Source: Glebionis coronaria (Eukaryota; Streptophyta; Magnoliopsida; Asterales; Asteraceae). Taken from it: a stretch of DNA of 64,000 nucleotides. Where the stretch lies: NCBI GenBank assembly GCA_025667525.1, contig CM046878.1, positions 93,201,237 to 93,265,236 on the forward strand, in the 5' to 3' direction. The translations under genes and the position numbers were made by a program. Under the pieces are notes generated by a model. That model had not been told where the DNA came from, made no database searches, and saw only the letters and a program-made list of their open reading frames with translations. Of the stretch, positions 46,544 to 60,400 are shown piece after piece. Positions within the stretch are counted from its first letter, which is position 1. Each line of letters starts with the position of its first letter.

Positions 46544-48076
46544 ATAAGACAACTTCCATTTGATTCTAGCTCGAGAAGTTAATAGGCTAGCCCAAGCATT
46601 TGCTACTTTTATATTTGTTGTGAGCTTATGGCATAGTTTCGAGTTAAGCTCAAAGCTTGTCTCGTTCTTATACAACCCATATATATACATATATATACCA
46701 GGGACGGTGTCAGGCGGTTGCCCGAGACATCTATAGATTTTTTTTGATATAATATTAATTCAAAAAAAAATATCGATTTCTTTTAAACATATCTTAAATG
46801 CATTTGATGCATCGAACTGTGTTTCTTGTCTTATTTAGTTAGTATATTTATTAAAAAAATCCATTATACTTATTTCCACTATGGATAAAGTTTGTGAGGT
46901 TTATATTTTTCTGAAAGACATTTATATCAAACAATGTTTTAGACCTTTTCATAATTATAAACTTTTTCTTGACACCTAAATATTAAATGGTTCTTTACTA
47001 TGGGTAAAAAAATTCTTAGACCTCTTCATAATAATTTAGACCTATTCTTAAAATAACATATCGAATACTCTAAAGTTAAAAAAAAATTATGCCTTCAATC
47101 ATATTCAGTTATAGCTTCGTCCTTGATATATATTACAGCTTCGATAAAGACGAGCATTAGTCTAATGGGTGTAGCTCTTGTGCTTAAGTCAAATGACCCA
47201 AGTTCAATTCTCATCTTTGACATTTGTTTCAAATAGATATCCGCCTCCGCAAAACCTATGGACACACTGGAGAGACTTTGTGGAATAAGAGATCGGGGGT
47301 CGAGTCTTAGCTCATCTCACTCCAGGTGTTGCTCCTCTAGGTCAGGAGAGTTGCCAGAGCTATTCTTTATAGGGTAGACAATGGCTGGTGTTAAAAGGCA
47401 CCCGGAGTTAAGACATTCCTGCCAATTTTCACCTTTGGTGGAAGAAATGCAATAACTCCGAATATTTGACTATGAAAGCAACTAGAAAAGTTTGATTCTC
47501 ATATACGAGCAGCTAGCGGGATACTTTAAGCATTGCCAAATCACTATACTTGCAAGAATTGTCATTTGTCAAGCACTTCTGATGTTTTTATACGTTGATA
47601 CAATCACATATTTTGCTAAATAAAAAGGTAGCAATCATTGTAATGTTTATTTTTATTCCAAAATCTAAAACACCAAAAACTTAGAAAAGTGTCCGAAAAT
47701 ACACAATCCGACCCCACAAAAACTCGAAGTCGACAACCTACCTTTCTAACAAAGTCAAAATCAATGACAATCCCAAATTCCATACCACAAACAACAACAT
47801 CAAAAATCTATAAAACACCACAAAAATAAATAAGACGACAAGATTGGAAACAAGACCATGGACCCGTAACACACTTGAAAATGACCCACGTAAGGCAATC
47901 CCAAAACCAAGACCCTACTACTGGTAAATGACCATCGCATTTGTTTCTAGCCTTGAGTTTTTTTTTTCTTTTGGTCTTGTTTTTCTTTTCACTCTTTTTA
48001 TATACACATAGCTCTCGTACATTTTTTTTCTTGTATATTTATAAAATATTTAAGTTTATTTGGATGTTAAACTTTA
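46544..48076. other. Degenerate intergenic DNA with a SINE-like segment
   Basis: No gene is seen. At about 47150-47400 there are Pol III box-B-like phrases (AAGTTCAATTC near 47210; GGGTCGAGTC near 47298) and a stretch resembling plant tRNA-derived SINEs. The ends and target duplication were not resolved. The remainder is AT-rich. Confidence 0.3.
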
Positions 48077-48320
48077 CTCCCTCCGTCTCATAATAATAGT
48101 CTATCGACAAAAAACACGCATATTTTTCAGCTTTCTCTCTCTTATTTTTTTACACAATAACAATTTTACCCTTAATCAATTAATTTACAACTTGTTTATT
48201 GTTTGTAATAATACTCTTAAGTGAGGGTGATATGGTAAACTTAATCTAAATTTAGACTAGACTATTAATTTGAGACATCTAAAAGTAGTAACATGTACTA
48301 TTAATATGGGACGGATGGAG
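48077..48320. mobile_element. Stowaway-like MITE (Tc1/Mariner type)
   Basis: The 244-bp element has terminal inverted repeats CTCCCTCCGTCTCATAATAA and, from the other end, CTCCATCCGTCCCATATTAA. It is flanked by the TA dinucleotide (48075-48076 and 48321-48322). This matches the Stowaway signature. Confidence 0.85.
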
Positions 48321-49900
48321 TATTAGATATCAAGAGACAAATTCCCACATTTCATATCCATTCTAATTCAATGAATGAAATTAAACACAAAATATATTTT
48401 CGCTCTTTATCTTCAAACATTAATATTTTTTAAACCGTTAATCGTTATACAAACAAAATATACTGTTACGAAGAATATTTAATTATATTTTTATAAATAT
48501 GCTATATGATACACTTTTGACAAAAAGAAATCGTTTTTTCACGGGTTTTTTTCGTCGTCGAAAATTATCATATATGATACTAATATCATATATGATGTAA
48601 CACAAGTATCATATATGATAGTAACTTATCATATCTGATATAAACCAATATCATATATGATTTAATAACAAGGATTAATTTCATATATCACCCTACTTTC
48701 AACTATTGAATGCACAATGTACAATGATTTTTATGCATGATTGGGTATTTTTGAAATTAATCTTAAAAGTATGGTGAATTATTTTTCATTTTTTATATTA
48801 CGAGGATTGATGCCCGCGCTCCGCAGCGGGGCATTTTTGGGCAATGTTTATAGAAAGGGTTTGCTTACGGCAGTCATCCCACCTATATTGCGGGATTTTG
48901 CCTTAACGAAACATATTAACAATCATTGTTTATTCAACCTTGGATATGATATTGCTTACAAATTGCTACAGTAACTGATATCATTAACCGAGATAGTTCC
49001 AAATCCAAGTCTCTATTAGAAACATGGTTTACTATACTTAAAGAAAAATGCACTTGAGTAGCAGTGATTCTTAAGAATCTAAGCACTGGTAGGATGGGGA
49101 CTTTTCTAAGAATTTGGATTTTTATACACAAAGAAAACTACTATTACAAATGTACAGTAATAGAATTTACAGACATTATGTCTTCTTTATCATATCTACA
49201 ATGCATCAACAAAAATCTATTTAAAACCAACAAAAATAACACCAGGACCATTTCTTAATATATAATCTTGTGAACGTTTGCATAGGCTTTTTCATTATAC
49301 AATTAGTTTGACTGAAGCAACCATAGGGTGTTGGCACATAGACATAGGAAGTATTGCAGCATGACTTTGGGGTCCTCTCCTTGTGAGCTACAACATGAAA
49401 GGCGCACATATAAGTCGCAACATAAAAAATAAGTCAAACATTACACAAATGAGAAACTTTCTATGAAGAACAAATGTGTAATTCAAATTATTCTTCAAAA
49501 TTTCAAATAACTTCATTTACTTTCATGAGTTAACACAGCAGTATGTTGATAATGGGAGTTGTTCGTTTCATTGGAATAAGACGGGGCTGGACCAGATCTA
49601 TGAATGACTAAACCGAATGGAAACTCTGTTTATCATTTATATTTTTTTGTAACTAAAAAAACATATTGTTACATAGTTTCAAGTTTTAAAAATGAAAAAA
49701 AAGATTCAACCAACTTTGTCCCCCTTATCTGCATACTATAAAATACTTTAGGTAGGTGAAATAAAAACACAATTGTACTTTTCAGATAGATTGGTAATAA
49801 TTCGAAGGCGTTAAATTTACCAAACCACTTACAATAAACTTATAAATTCTATCGATTTGTTCTTGTCCACGGATCAGATCATCAACACAGCTGAATAAAG
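48321..49900. other. AT-rich intergenic DNA with palindrome cluster and a GC-rich hairpin
   Basis: 48567-48661 holds five ATCATATATGAT-type palindromes. Near 48811-48832 a GC-rich run (GCCCGCGCTCCGCAGCGGGG) can form a hairpin, resembling some transposon ends, but no matching terminus was found. On the minus strand at 49853-49919 a stretch after a TTTTACAG acceptor reads NVAISLFSCVDDLIRGQEQI and ends near a GTAAGT donor, so it may be a gene-fragment exon. Confidence 0.35.
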
Positions 49901-52697
49901 ATATGGCCACGTTCCTGTAAAAGAGGACGCTTGTTAGTCATTTTTTACAAACTCCACATCTTGCATTTTAAGTTCTCTGAACAGGTAAAATAAGCTTTTA
50001 CTAAAGAATTTGATTCATATAAGAAGAGCACACTTTTACATCCATAAGTCAAATAATCTTGCCCTAAAGACCACATCAAGTTTGTAAAATATATTTTTTA
50101 AACACAGAACATCCGCATCTATATTTAATCATTCTAAATATTAACCAACCACTTTATTCATGTCTTAGAAGAAGCTCCATTTTCATCTATTGCAATCAAC
50201 CGTTAGTCATTTAGTAACATGTTTTCTATATTTTATCTATAGTGGATTTGTTCATTTCGAGGTGTCCTAAATACTTTTTACCACATCGTAACTGTCTACC
50301 AAAACTGATTCTTTTCCCTTGCGAGTTTGATATCAATCTCTAAATCTAATCCGGAAAATTTGGAATAGGAGTTAGTTAACTAAGAAAGATTCATCAAAGG
50401 TGTCATTTGACCCATTTACTAAGTAATGGGTTGCTTCGAAATTTGATTTAACTCAAATGTGCCAAATGAGTTAGCTATAGATAATTAGCAAAATGTGGCT
50501 TCCTTATAAAACAGAACCTAATGCAGTATAATACAAAGGTTGTTTACATACCGTGATCACTATGAGTAATAGCAAGACATAGTAGTAGAATTACCGGACA
50601 AAGATGCTGCCAAAAAAAGTAAGAATGACGCTTGTTAGTGTAACAGATTGCCGTACAACTCATATCGTTATTAGTTGATTTTATGTAATTATCTGACAAC
50701 TGGGATATTAAGTTCTTGGTTATTGGTAATTAGTTTGTTTCTGATAATAACTCAAGGAATCCCTGCAAAAGAAAAACGCTTTATGATAATATGCTAGATT
50801 AGTGGTCATTTTCACCATTTTACTTGTGCGGTTTTATGTCAACTCCGAGCACCCATTTATGCCACCGAACCCGTTACAAAAACAGCCTGTACATTCCTTT
50901 GCTACTGCTCTTTTGCAGCAGCCCACAATTTGACCCTAACTCCCAATCAAGATTATTCACTTAAATACTTATATATAAGCTAGTAGTATCACTTTAACTG
51001 GAAATAAGCACTTATATAAGCAATCCCAAATCCCAAATACTCTATCTGGAAATAAGCGACTCCAAACACTATTAGCCAAAGCCCTTATTTTGAAGGCTGA
51101 AGGTGAAGAAAGTATAGAACTATAACAAACACACGAACAATGCAACTTACTTAGTGCGAAGACCGAGATGAGGCTTATGAACACCATCCACAAACCACAA
51201 AACAATCGTAAACCCTTGCACCTCATATCACACAACCAACCCACCCTTATTTCGAGCATCAACTTTAGCAGGCACCATCTCTGCTCCTCCCCCTTCAAAT
51301 CGTCTCTATCGCTTTCAAGTCACTCGCAACCGGTAGGCTAGCGGGCATGGTTATGTAAACACTCCAAAGGTGATGTAGTAGCATAAAAAGGTAAATTTTG
51401 TCAGCTTTTTTCTGTGCTTTATGCGAGAATGAAGTTTCAGGTGATCATACACAAAACGCGTATGAAGAGTAAATTTTAAGTAATATAGTGAGAAGCTATC
51501 GTCACATATCTGTTAAGAGGTCGCCATATATCTGCTAAGAGGACGCCGCTTTTGCGAATTTGATATGGCCCTTGTATGGGAATGTTTAAAGTTGAGTACG
51601 CTTCAGGGATCTTAAACTCAACACTTGCTTTCGCCTGTATTAGCAAATGTTCACGCCTGAAGCAAATCAAAAAATAACAGTCAATGGTATAATACAGTAA
51701 TTAGCAAACAAAAATCCAAATTAAGGTTCTTTCCAAAGTCGCAGCAGCCCCTACGTTAAAGTTCTTGAAAAAACCATTTAAGGCCTGCTAGAACCTTAGA
51801 TTGGTTATGACATAAATCAAACAAATAGAAGCCTTAGATTGGTGATGACATAAATCAAACATATGGTTTAACATTTGCAAGCACGAAAATATTCACCACG
51901 GCCAATCATTACCTCAGTTTTCCTACTAAATCCTTCCAAAATTCTAGCTCAAAAAGGCATGAACCATCAGGACACCATTTGTTCCAGATGTATGTATGCT
52001 TGTTAAGTTCCAAAAGAAATACAATCCAACATCAATGGAATCTGTTAAAAAGATACAAAACTATGACGCTGGCACGAAAAGAAACACACATCTTATTTAG
52101 TCGTACAACAATACGATTGTAAGCATCATATTACACCTATAACACATATCCTCACAACTCTAACTATCATCTTATTACACTAATAACACATATATTCACA
52201 ACTCTAACTATCTCGTTATTGTGCAAGGAGACTCCATACTCCAAAAAATTACTATTTCTGTTGTATTTTTCTGTTAATTTAAGAGAAACGACATAATCAC
52301 TAAAAAATAGCCACTTATAAACTGAAGTGTGAAACACTTTAACAGCCTAATGACAGTTTTTTAGTGGGAAATTTAAGCTTATCTGATATAAGACAAATCA
52401 TATAAGCTGAAAAGGCCACAAATAAGGTTAAACAAACACCCCTTAACCTTAATCCATAGAAATCCCTAAATATTAAAAATGCAAGAGTTAATACTTCGCC
52501 ATGAGCAGTCTGCGGCTGCCCTTCATTTCTCCAGGACCGTAAGCAAAACATACACCTGTACGCATTATTTTTTGAAAATGAATCAACGGTTAAGTATACG
52601 AATAAACTTCAAAGGGTCGTTTTCAAGTAGAATAAGTTTTCACCTTAAATCTCTATGCTGCTTCTATAGGTCATCATTATCGCCATTCATATAACAC
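49901..52697. other. Gene-poor stretch with scattered minus-strand exon-like pieces
   Basis: Apart from the short open pieces named under 52698-53134, the sequence is AT-rich, with donor- and acceptor-like sites but no continuous frame. It is best read as the introns or ruins of the gene starting near 53134, or as random DNA. Confidence 0.3.
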
Positions 52698-53134
52698 CTT
52701 CCATATTTGTGATTTACTAAATCCAAAAGCCAAAACTCAGACGGGTTGGTATCTTCCATGGCAAAATCTGCAAACAAATACAATCACTGTTGTTACCAAC
52801 AAACTTGCATCAAACACAATCTTGTATATATATTATGGTTCATAAAACATAAAATCTTCAATTAAAGAGAAAAACTTAGATTGGTAGTAAAAACAAAAAT
52901 CCCGATTAGGGTTTATATAATCAACCTCAAATAAAAAACATACCTTGACAACAAATAGAAATTATAACGATTAAAGGATTAGAAAAGCCCCAAAAATCAA
53001 ACTTCAAATCGAATCGAACCACATCTGTGTGTTATGGAAGAACCGAGTAATAGGTGTGTGTTTTTTTAGATCTGAATGTTGAAAGACAAAGAAAGAGATA
53101 TGGTTGCGAGAAACAATCCCATACCTTGTGCCAT
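52698..53134 (-). pseudogene. Possible first two exons of an unrecognised gene
   Basis: On the minus strand ATGGCACAAG (53134-53125) is followed by a GTATGG donor. The next exon starts after TTTGCAG at 52767 and reads on in frame: MAQDFAMEDTNPSEFWLLDL, continuing to a GT donor near 52697. The frame stays open across the junction, which supports a real or recently real gene. Further minus-strand coding-like pieces occur at about 51480-51660 (KASVEFKIPEAYSTLNIPIQ) and about 51180-51270. I cannot join them, and I recognise no family. They may be fragments captured by a transposon. Confidence 0.3.
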
Positions 53135-53359
53135 TTTTTCAAAGCTTAACAGGAGAAGGTATGGGGGAGAAAAAAGCTAACGGTTGTGATGCATTTGATA
53201 GAAGGAAAAGGTATGGGCAAGACTAATTAGAACGGTTGTGATGCATTTACTCTCACATCATTTTTCATTCCAATGAATGAATAAAGGGGCTAATTTATAT
53301 CATTAATAATTATTATTATATTAATACATTAATAATATAAAAATATATTATATAAAAAC

Positions 53360-54612
53360 TAGAAGGGGAGGGGGTTGAATAGTTTCTAATATTTACTTGT
53401 TTAAAGATCGGTTTTCAAAAATACTTTTTTAAAAACTTAGACTTGAGTGATTAAGTGAAATCTTCTTATGCACAATATAAACAATTGATAGTGAATCTAA
53501 ACTAATAATCACAAATATATGCAAGGAAAGAATAATGAATGTAAAGAGATAAGGAAAGGAAAGATCAAACCAAACACCAATGATTTATAGTGGTTCGGCA
53601 ACAAAGCTCACTCCTCGTTCCTACTTCACTCCTCGAGTACTCCTTAATCGGGGAGTTCACTAATCAACATGCTCCTTAAGGTGGAGAAACTGTACATGTC
53701 GATTAACCAATTTCTGACTCTAAGCTAAAAGTCGAGCCCTAATCTTAGCTAGGACCAATATACACCAATATACTTTAAGGACTAAGTATTAACCACAATA
53801 CATACACAACTTCCAAATTTAAACAATAATTTGGATCTTCACAACAACACAAGAATGAAATAAAAGTTTGATCTTCAATGGATCTTGAGGTAGACACAAC
53901 ACTTCAAGAATGAAAGTGTTCTTCTCTTTGCACTTGAGAGGATGAAAGGGGAGGAAAAAGATTCACTTCTAAACAAGTAGTAATCAACCAAATAACCAAG
54001 GATTTGAGTGATTTAAGAAGGTGGAATGAATCTGGAAATTTGTGTGCAAAAGAGGTGACGAGAAAATCTGGAAATGGTCCACTATTTATAAGACAAGGTT
54101 CCAATGGCTATGTTTGGACGCGGTTCTTTAATTAACCTACGGTTCGATATCAATAAGGAACCACATAGGTATTTAAAGAACCGCCCTTCCTAGATTCCGC
54201 TCCTTTTTTGTTTTTTAGTGGGTTAGTCACATTTGATGATGTTTTTATCCTCAAAGGATATTCCTAAACCATATGGAATATGCCATTTCAAATTTCTAAT
54301 TTATTAAAATATTTTCTTAAAATTAAAGTTTAATAAAAACTTTTGTCACTTAAAAATAAAAGTGAGTTTTAAGAAAAGCTTCTTCTCGTTCCTCACCCTC
54401 AACTAGGAGTTGCCTAAATCCTTGATCACTTAGTTAGGTTGAGAACTTGTTTATTCATACCTTAAGTGATAATGGACAAAATGAAAAATACTTGAACTCA
54501 AGAATTTGATTTTCGTTGTTTTCGTAAATGCTTGTTTTTATATATTTTCGTAATCAAAACTAAGCGAGACCAAAAAATGCAAGTCACGTTTTTAGGCATC
54601 ATTGCATTAAGA
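53360..54612 (-). repeat. Ty1-copia LTR remnant, minus strand
   Basis: On the minus strand a purine tract AAAAAGGGGGAGA (54613-54625) is followed by TTCTTAATGCAATGATGCC, the style of a copia 3' LTR start. At the other end 53365-53385 has GAAGGGGAGGGGGTTGAATA, and 53588-53670 holds the TGGTTCGGCAACAAAGCTCA phrase seen in many plant LTRs. The ends lack clear TG/CA and no partner LTR was found. Confidence 0.4.
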
Positions 54613-55473
54613 ATCTCCCCCTTTTTGATTTGTCAATACATAAACTCAAACAAGTATGAAAACAATATTTTCGAAGACGAGTAGAAACACACAAGAACTC
54701 ACCAAACACGACTTTGACCAAAATACATAGATTTTAAAGTAAAATCGATGTTGGTCCTGAGTAATGCTGCAAACAAAGGTAAACCGGTTAGACGTGGACC
54801 CGAGGCCGGAGCCCCGGGGTCCACCTCCGACGGTCAAGTTAGTATATGGTCGATATATTGTATAAGAGGTGTGGTTAAGAGAGAGAACCTGATGTAGAAT
54901 GAGACCCCTAGCCTTGTTTATATAGGCTTAGGGTTTCTTATAGGATAAGTTAGGTGTGTGTGGGTCGCGGGCCTGTTGGGTCGCGGGCCTGTTGGGCCGG
55001 GCCAAATACCGACTGTACTCGACAAAGGTGTGTTAATATAGACACATAGTCATGACACAATGATACTCCATAGTTCAATGTTGTTCTTGCTATATTTGAG
55101 TGACTCATACGTATGAATTATGTATGCTCGATATCAATAGCAAGAAGCCATGAAAAACGTTTATAGATTGAATTAACAATGCAAAAATATTTTTTTACCA
55201 TTTTCGAACAAAATTTGAGATATATGAAAAAGAGAAGATAAGTTTTTCAAAAAGATTTTAAAAGATTTAAAAACTCAATGAAAGAAAAGACTCAAAAGAG
55301 AAAAGAATCGATTAAAGAAAATGCGTAATTAAGTTATGTTCCATTAAACCTAGACCTAGACGCAAGTAATTTAAAGGTTCCATCTTAAGTGGCTAATAAG
55401 TGTGAAAACACTTATCCTTTTTCCACTTATTTTCAATAATAACAAAACCAAAACATGTATTTTATGTCGTAAA
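54613..55473. other. Intergenic or internal retrotransposon DNA without ORFs
   Basis: No coding signal. 54960-55005 contains a duplicated GGGTCGCGGGCCTGTTG phrase. 55220-55320 is A/G-rich. Confidence 0.4.
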
Positions 55474-57182
55474 TGTCGGAATTATGCGTGGTTTGTGTTT
55501 TTATTGTGTTTTAGAACCAAAAGATGAAAAAGGAAGAAAACATGGGCTATCACGGGCTTTTATCGAAGAAAAAGACAAAAGACAAAGTCAAATAATCAAG
55601 AGTGCAAAAAGAACGGAAGTCCAAGGCCTATTCTGAAGATTTATCGAAGAAAAAGTCTAAAGACGGAAGTTTATTGAAGTCGAAGAACTCAAGTCTAATA
55701 GAAGAAGAAAATTACAAGACAAGTTCAATTTACATCGACAAAACCCGAGACGACGTCGAGAAAGACAAAGAATTTAAATCGAGTCGTGAAGAAAGAAAGT
55801 AAGAAGGAAACACATGCACCTTCCCATCTCCTATAAATACCCTCCTAAACACATTAGGAGGGTGGTTAGCTAGTCATTTTTCTTTCTTTAGTTTTCATTT
55901 TGAGAGAGAAAGTGTTTAACTTTCTCTCACTAAAACTTCATCTTTTCTTTTAAAGTTTAAGCTTTATTTAATCTTTGTATTTGAGTTTTATTAATCAAAA
56001 AGTTCAATTTAAGCTTTTAATCTTCAATCTTTTTCTTCCTTTCTTGATTTTACTTTGATTTTGATCCGAAATTATATTTCATATTGTTTGATTTTGATGA
56101 TTTCGTGATTAAAAGGTTCATCTTTTTATGCTTTTCTAAGTCTTACACGGATTAAGCTTTGAGCTATTCATGCTTATTGGCTTATTTAGTGTTTAGTTTA
56201 TTGTTTTTAGTTTTCTTAAAAAGTTTAGTTTTTTTTAAAGTTTCTTTTATAAAGTTTGCAATTTTCGTATTTAAAAGCTTTCAAATTTATGCTTGATTTC
56301 GTTTGATTAAGATTTGGATAAGTTCTTATTCGTGTGCTTTTTGGAAGTGCTTATTGAGACTTTGGCTTATCTCTATTTTCGGATTATTTGGTGTTTCATC
56401 GCAAAGTGTGGGCTTTTACACATTCCAACGGTTTATTCAGAGGGCTCTTTATATCGCAATAACCTTTGAGATTTTACTTTACGATCTAGTGTAACATCCA
56501 TTCCGATCGTGATTGCGATCGCTCATTGCGATCGCTCATTGCGATCGCTCATTGCGATCGCATATTGTGACGGGTTTTAAGGTTACTTTAAGACGAAACG
56601 CTGCCCAATTTTAGTTAGCAACATTCCGATAGGTTCACTATTATTCTGACATAAGTGACATTCCGACAGAAGTGTATTCCGATAGAGTTGATCTTGATTA
56701 TTCCGATACTGGACATTCCGATAGACTTGAACATTGCGACAAAATTACATTTCGACAGTTTCAACTTGTTACATTCCGATGGTTATTTAGACAACAACAT
56801 TCCGATAGCTTTGTTTCAAGTTTATTCCGATGGTTTTTGTTTCCATTACATTCCGACAGAATCAACTTTTACATTCCGATGGTTTAAGTTTTTAAGTTTT
56901 AAAAAGTTTTAAGTTTTAAATTCATTACGTTTTAATTTCCAAAAATTGCACGCTTCCCGAAATCTCTATTTTTACCAAGTGTTTTTCTAGTAACTTTTAG
57001 TTTAAATTTTAAAGCTTTATTTTTACTCAACGACATTTTCATATTTGCTTTTAGTTTAAAATAGATAATCAACCAAACCATTTAATTTTCCACCAAGAAC
57101 GACTGAGTCGCACTTTCTACTAGTAATCAATTCGAAAAGACTTGGAACGAAATTATTTTATACTTGGTAAAACCTTGTAATA
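55474..57182 (+). repeat. 5' LTR of Athila-like element
   Basis: It begins TGTCGGAATTATGCG and ends a few bases before the PBS. At about 1.7 kb it fits Athila. The exact right edge is uncertain because the terminal CA is not obvious. The segment 56495-56885 is packed with CATTCCGAT-type repeats. A short peptide-like frame at 55602-55802 is Lys/Glu/Ser-rich and probably incidental. Confidence 0.7.
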
Positions 57183-57184
57183 AA

Positions 57185-57200
57185 TGGCGCCGCTGCCGGC
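57185..57200 (+). promoter_or_regulatory. Primer-binding site, Athila-like
   Basis: TGGCGCCGCTGCCGG resembles the tRNA-Asp-complementary site of Athila elements (usual form TGGCGCCGTTGCCGG). Confidence 0.8.
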
Positions 57201-57401
57201 TCTTTTCGTTAAGATTAACGGTTTTAAGTGGGAGACGCGTTGGATTTTGGGATCCGTTCACTCGTGAAGTTATTTTTCTTGCTTAAAATTTTCAAAAATC
57301 CTAAAAAATATAAAATTTTCTAAAATACAAAAAAAATAGAAAAACATAAAAAAAACCAAAAATATTTCTTGTCTATTTTTCTTTTCTTTTTGTAGGTGTG
57401 T

Positions 57402-60400
57402 ATGCGTACTCGTGCTCGTAAGAAGAAAGTAGCTCAAGCCAAAGTCATTACTCCACCTATTGTCACCATGGACAATCAACCAATGATCGAGATTTTGCAA
57501 TCGCATGTAGAGGGTAACACCGATGCTATTGTCATACCCGAGATTGGAGCCAATAATTTTGAACTAAAATCCGGCTTCATTCAAATGGTCTCTGCTCAAC
57601 CTTTCTTGGGGCGTTCGCTTTATGATCCTCATGACCATATAAAAAGGTTTCTTCAACTCACTAATACGGTTAAGTATAATGGGGTTTCACAAGAAGTGAT
57701 TCTCTTGCAACTCTTTCCTTTCTCCTAAGAGGGACAAGCCCGGAATTGGCTTGATAAGGAACCGCCACAAAGTATTCTTACGTGGATGGATTTAGAGACC
57801 AAATTCATCAATTACTTTTTCCCACCCTCACGTACTACCGCTTTGCGGAATGAAATCATTACCTTTGAACAAAAGTACGATGAGACATTTAGTGAATCTT
57901 GGGACCGTTTTAAGGAACTTTTAAAAAAATGTCCACAATATGGTTTCACAAAAGTACATCAAATAAATACTTTTTACAATGGGTTAAGCATGAATGACCA
58001 AGATTCACTAAATAGTGCCTCGGGGGGTAACATTTTGGTTAAGTCTTCTAATGCTGCATGGGACATTATTGAGAATAAGTCTAGAGTGCAAACCAAGAGT
58101 GTTCGGACTAATGTGGCTAGTGCTAGTACTAGTGACGCCGACAAGAGAATTGATAAGCTTACTTCGCTTGTGGAATCGCTTGCTATACAAACCGCCAACA
58201 ATGCCAAACAAATCACTGCCCAAGCTAATGCTTTGAGTCAATCATGTGAAATATGCGGGTGATCTCACTCATACACCGATTGTCCTTCGACTCATGACAA
58301 TCCGGAAAATGTGTATGCCGCCAACGGTAACTTTTCTACAGGAGGCTATCAAGCACGTCCTCAAGGTGACCGCAATTTGCTCAGCTATCGCTCAAACAAC
58401 TTTCTTTCACCACCCGGTTTTCCCCCACAAAACCCAAACAACCTCAATCGCAACAATCAAAACCAACCTCGTGCTCCAAATCAATATCAAACCCAAAGAA
58501 CCCCATATCCACCTCAAAGAAACAACCAAGTTTACCAACAACCCGCTTATCAACCACCTGCCTACCATGCTCCTCCTCCCAACCAACCCACCGTATTTAA
58601 TCACGACGTTGAAACTTACATGAGGACTAATGATGCGATAGTGCAAAATCTTCAGCGGGAAATGGCCAACATGAAAGCAGATATGGTGAAACAAGGGAAT
58701 GATCTTCGAGCCGATATGCGAAACTCTTTGGCAAGTCAAACGAATGACTTAAGGAACATGATGGCTAGTTTCTTCCCAAGTAATAAAGCCTCTGGTTCGG
58801 GTTCTCTTCCGAGTAACACCATTGCTAATCCAAGAGGGGAGATGAAAGCAATCACCACTCGCAGTGGAAAAGGTTTAAAGGAACCCGAGCTTCCTACACC
58901 TACACTGGTGATTATGACAAAGGAAAACGAGTCCCCTTCTCTAATTCCTCCACCTTCTACTTCCACCCCTCTACCACCCAAGGATGTGAGTGAGAATTCC
59001 ATTCCAAAGCCTTCATCTCAACCCAATATACCTTATCCTTCAAGGTTGAGGAAAGAGAAATTGAAGAACAAGGATGATATTCAGGTTTCTAACTTTCATA
59101 AAATGTTTAAACAACTGAATTTCAATATCTCCTTTGCTGAGGCTCTCGCTCACATGCCCAAATATGCTAAAATGTTTAAAGATCTTCTCAGTGATAAGGA
59201 GAAACTTCTTGACATCGCTCAGACCCAACTTAACGAGAATTACTCTACAGTGCTCTTAAGGAAATTACCCACCAAACTTGGTGATCCGGGTCGTTTTCTC
59301 ATTCCTTGCAACTTCCCCGGGGTAGAGAATTGTATGGCCCTAGCCGATCTAGGTGCTAGTATAAACTTAATGCCATTAAGTGTTTGGAAACAATTATCTC
59401 TACCCGAGCTAGTCCCCACACGAATGACTTTGGAATTAGCTAACCGTACGGTTGCTTATCCAGTGGGGATAGCCGAAGATGTCTTCGTCGGTGTCGACAA
59501 ATTAACCTTTTCGGCGGATTTTGTTGTCGTTGACTACGAGATGGACCCCCATGTTCCATTAATCGTTGGACGTCCATTCTTGAGGATCGGTCGCACTCTC
59601 ATCGATGTAGCCGCGAGCGAATTAATCATGAGAGTCGGTGACGATAAAATCGTCTTCAACTTGGGTAAACTTTCTAAGCAGCCTTCTAAAAACGAGAGTG
59701 TTAATTTCATTGACGTTCTTGATGAGGCTTGTGAAGAACATTTCAAAGACGCTTGTAAAAGTGCTTCTTCTTCTCTACCCATTGTTGAGATCGTTGCCTC
59801 TATTGCTCCATCAATAACTCCATTTGGAGAAAGTGATTTCATTTTGAAAGAATTTGAAGCAACTTTGGGAGATGTGGACTTGCAATATGATGATTCTCCC
59901 TCCAATTGGGATGAAGACATTCGTACCATTGAGAAACTTATCAATGAGGACCATATTTCTCCACCATCTCCTAAGGATATCTCTATCGATGAATCGAATT
60001 TGACTACGCCTTCCATCGAAAATCCTCCAGCTTTAGAGCCTAAGGACCTACCGTCTCATCTTGAGTACGTTTTCCTTGAAGACAACACGAAGTCACCCGT
60101 CATCATCGCAAAGGACTTGAAAGAGGAAGAAAAATCTCGACTTATCGCCGTGCTGAAGAATTACAAGAAAGCGATTGCTTGGAAAATCTCTGATATTCGT
60201 GGAATTGATCCTCACTTTTGCACACATAAAATTATCATGGAGGACGACTTTAAACCCACTTTTAAAAGACAAAGAAGGGTGAATCCCAAGATCCATGACG
60301 TTATAAAAAAGAGGTTATCAAACTTCTTGATGCGGGAATGATCTACCCTATCTCAGATTCACCATGGGTTAGTCCCGTCTATTGTGTGCCTAAGAAAGGT

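Noticed and set aside
48811..48832. Rho-independent terminator-like GC hairpin
   Set aside because: Eukaryotic context; more likely a transposon-end relic or chance.
50969..51298. 109-codon minus-strand frame with hydrophobic stretches
   Set aside because: Another frame of the same stretch looks more exon-like before a GTAAGT donor; no family match and Cys/Leu-rich composition typical of chance frames.
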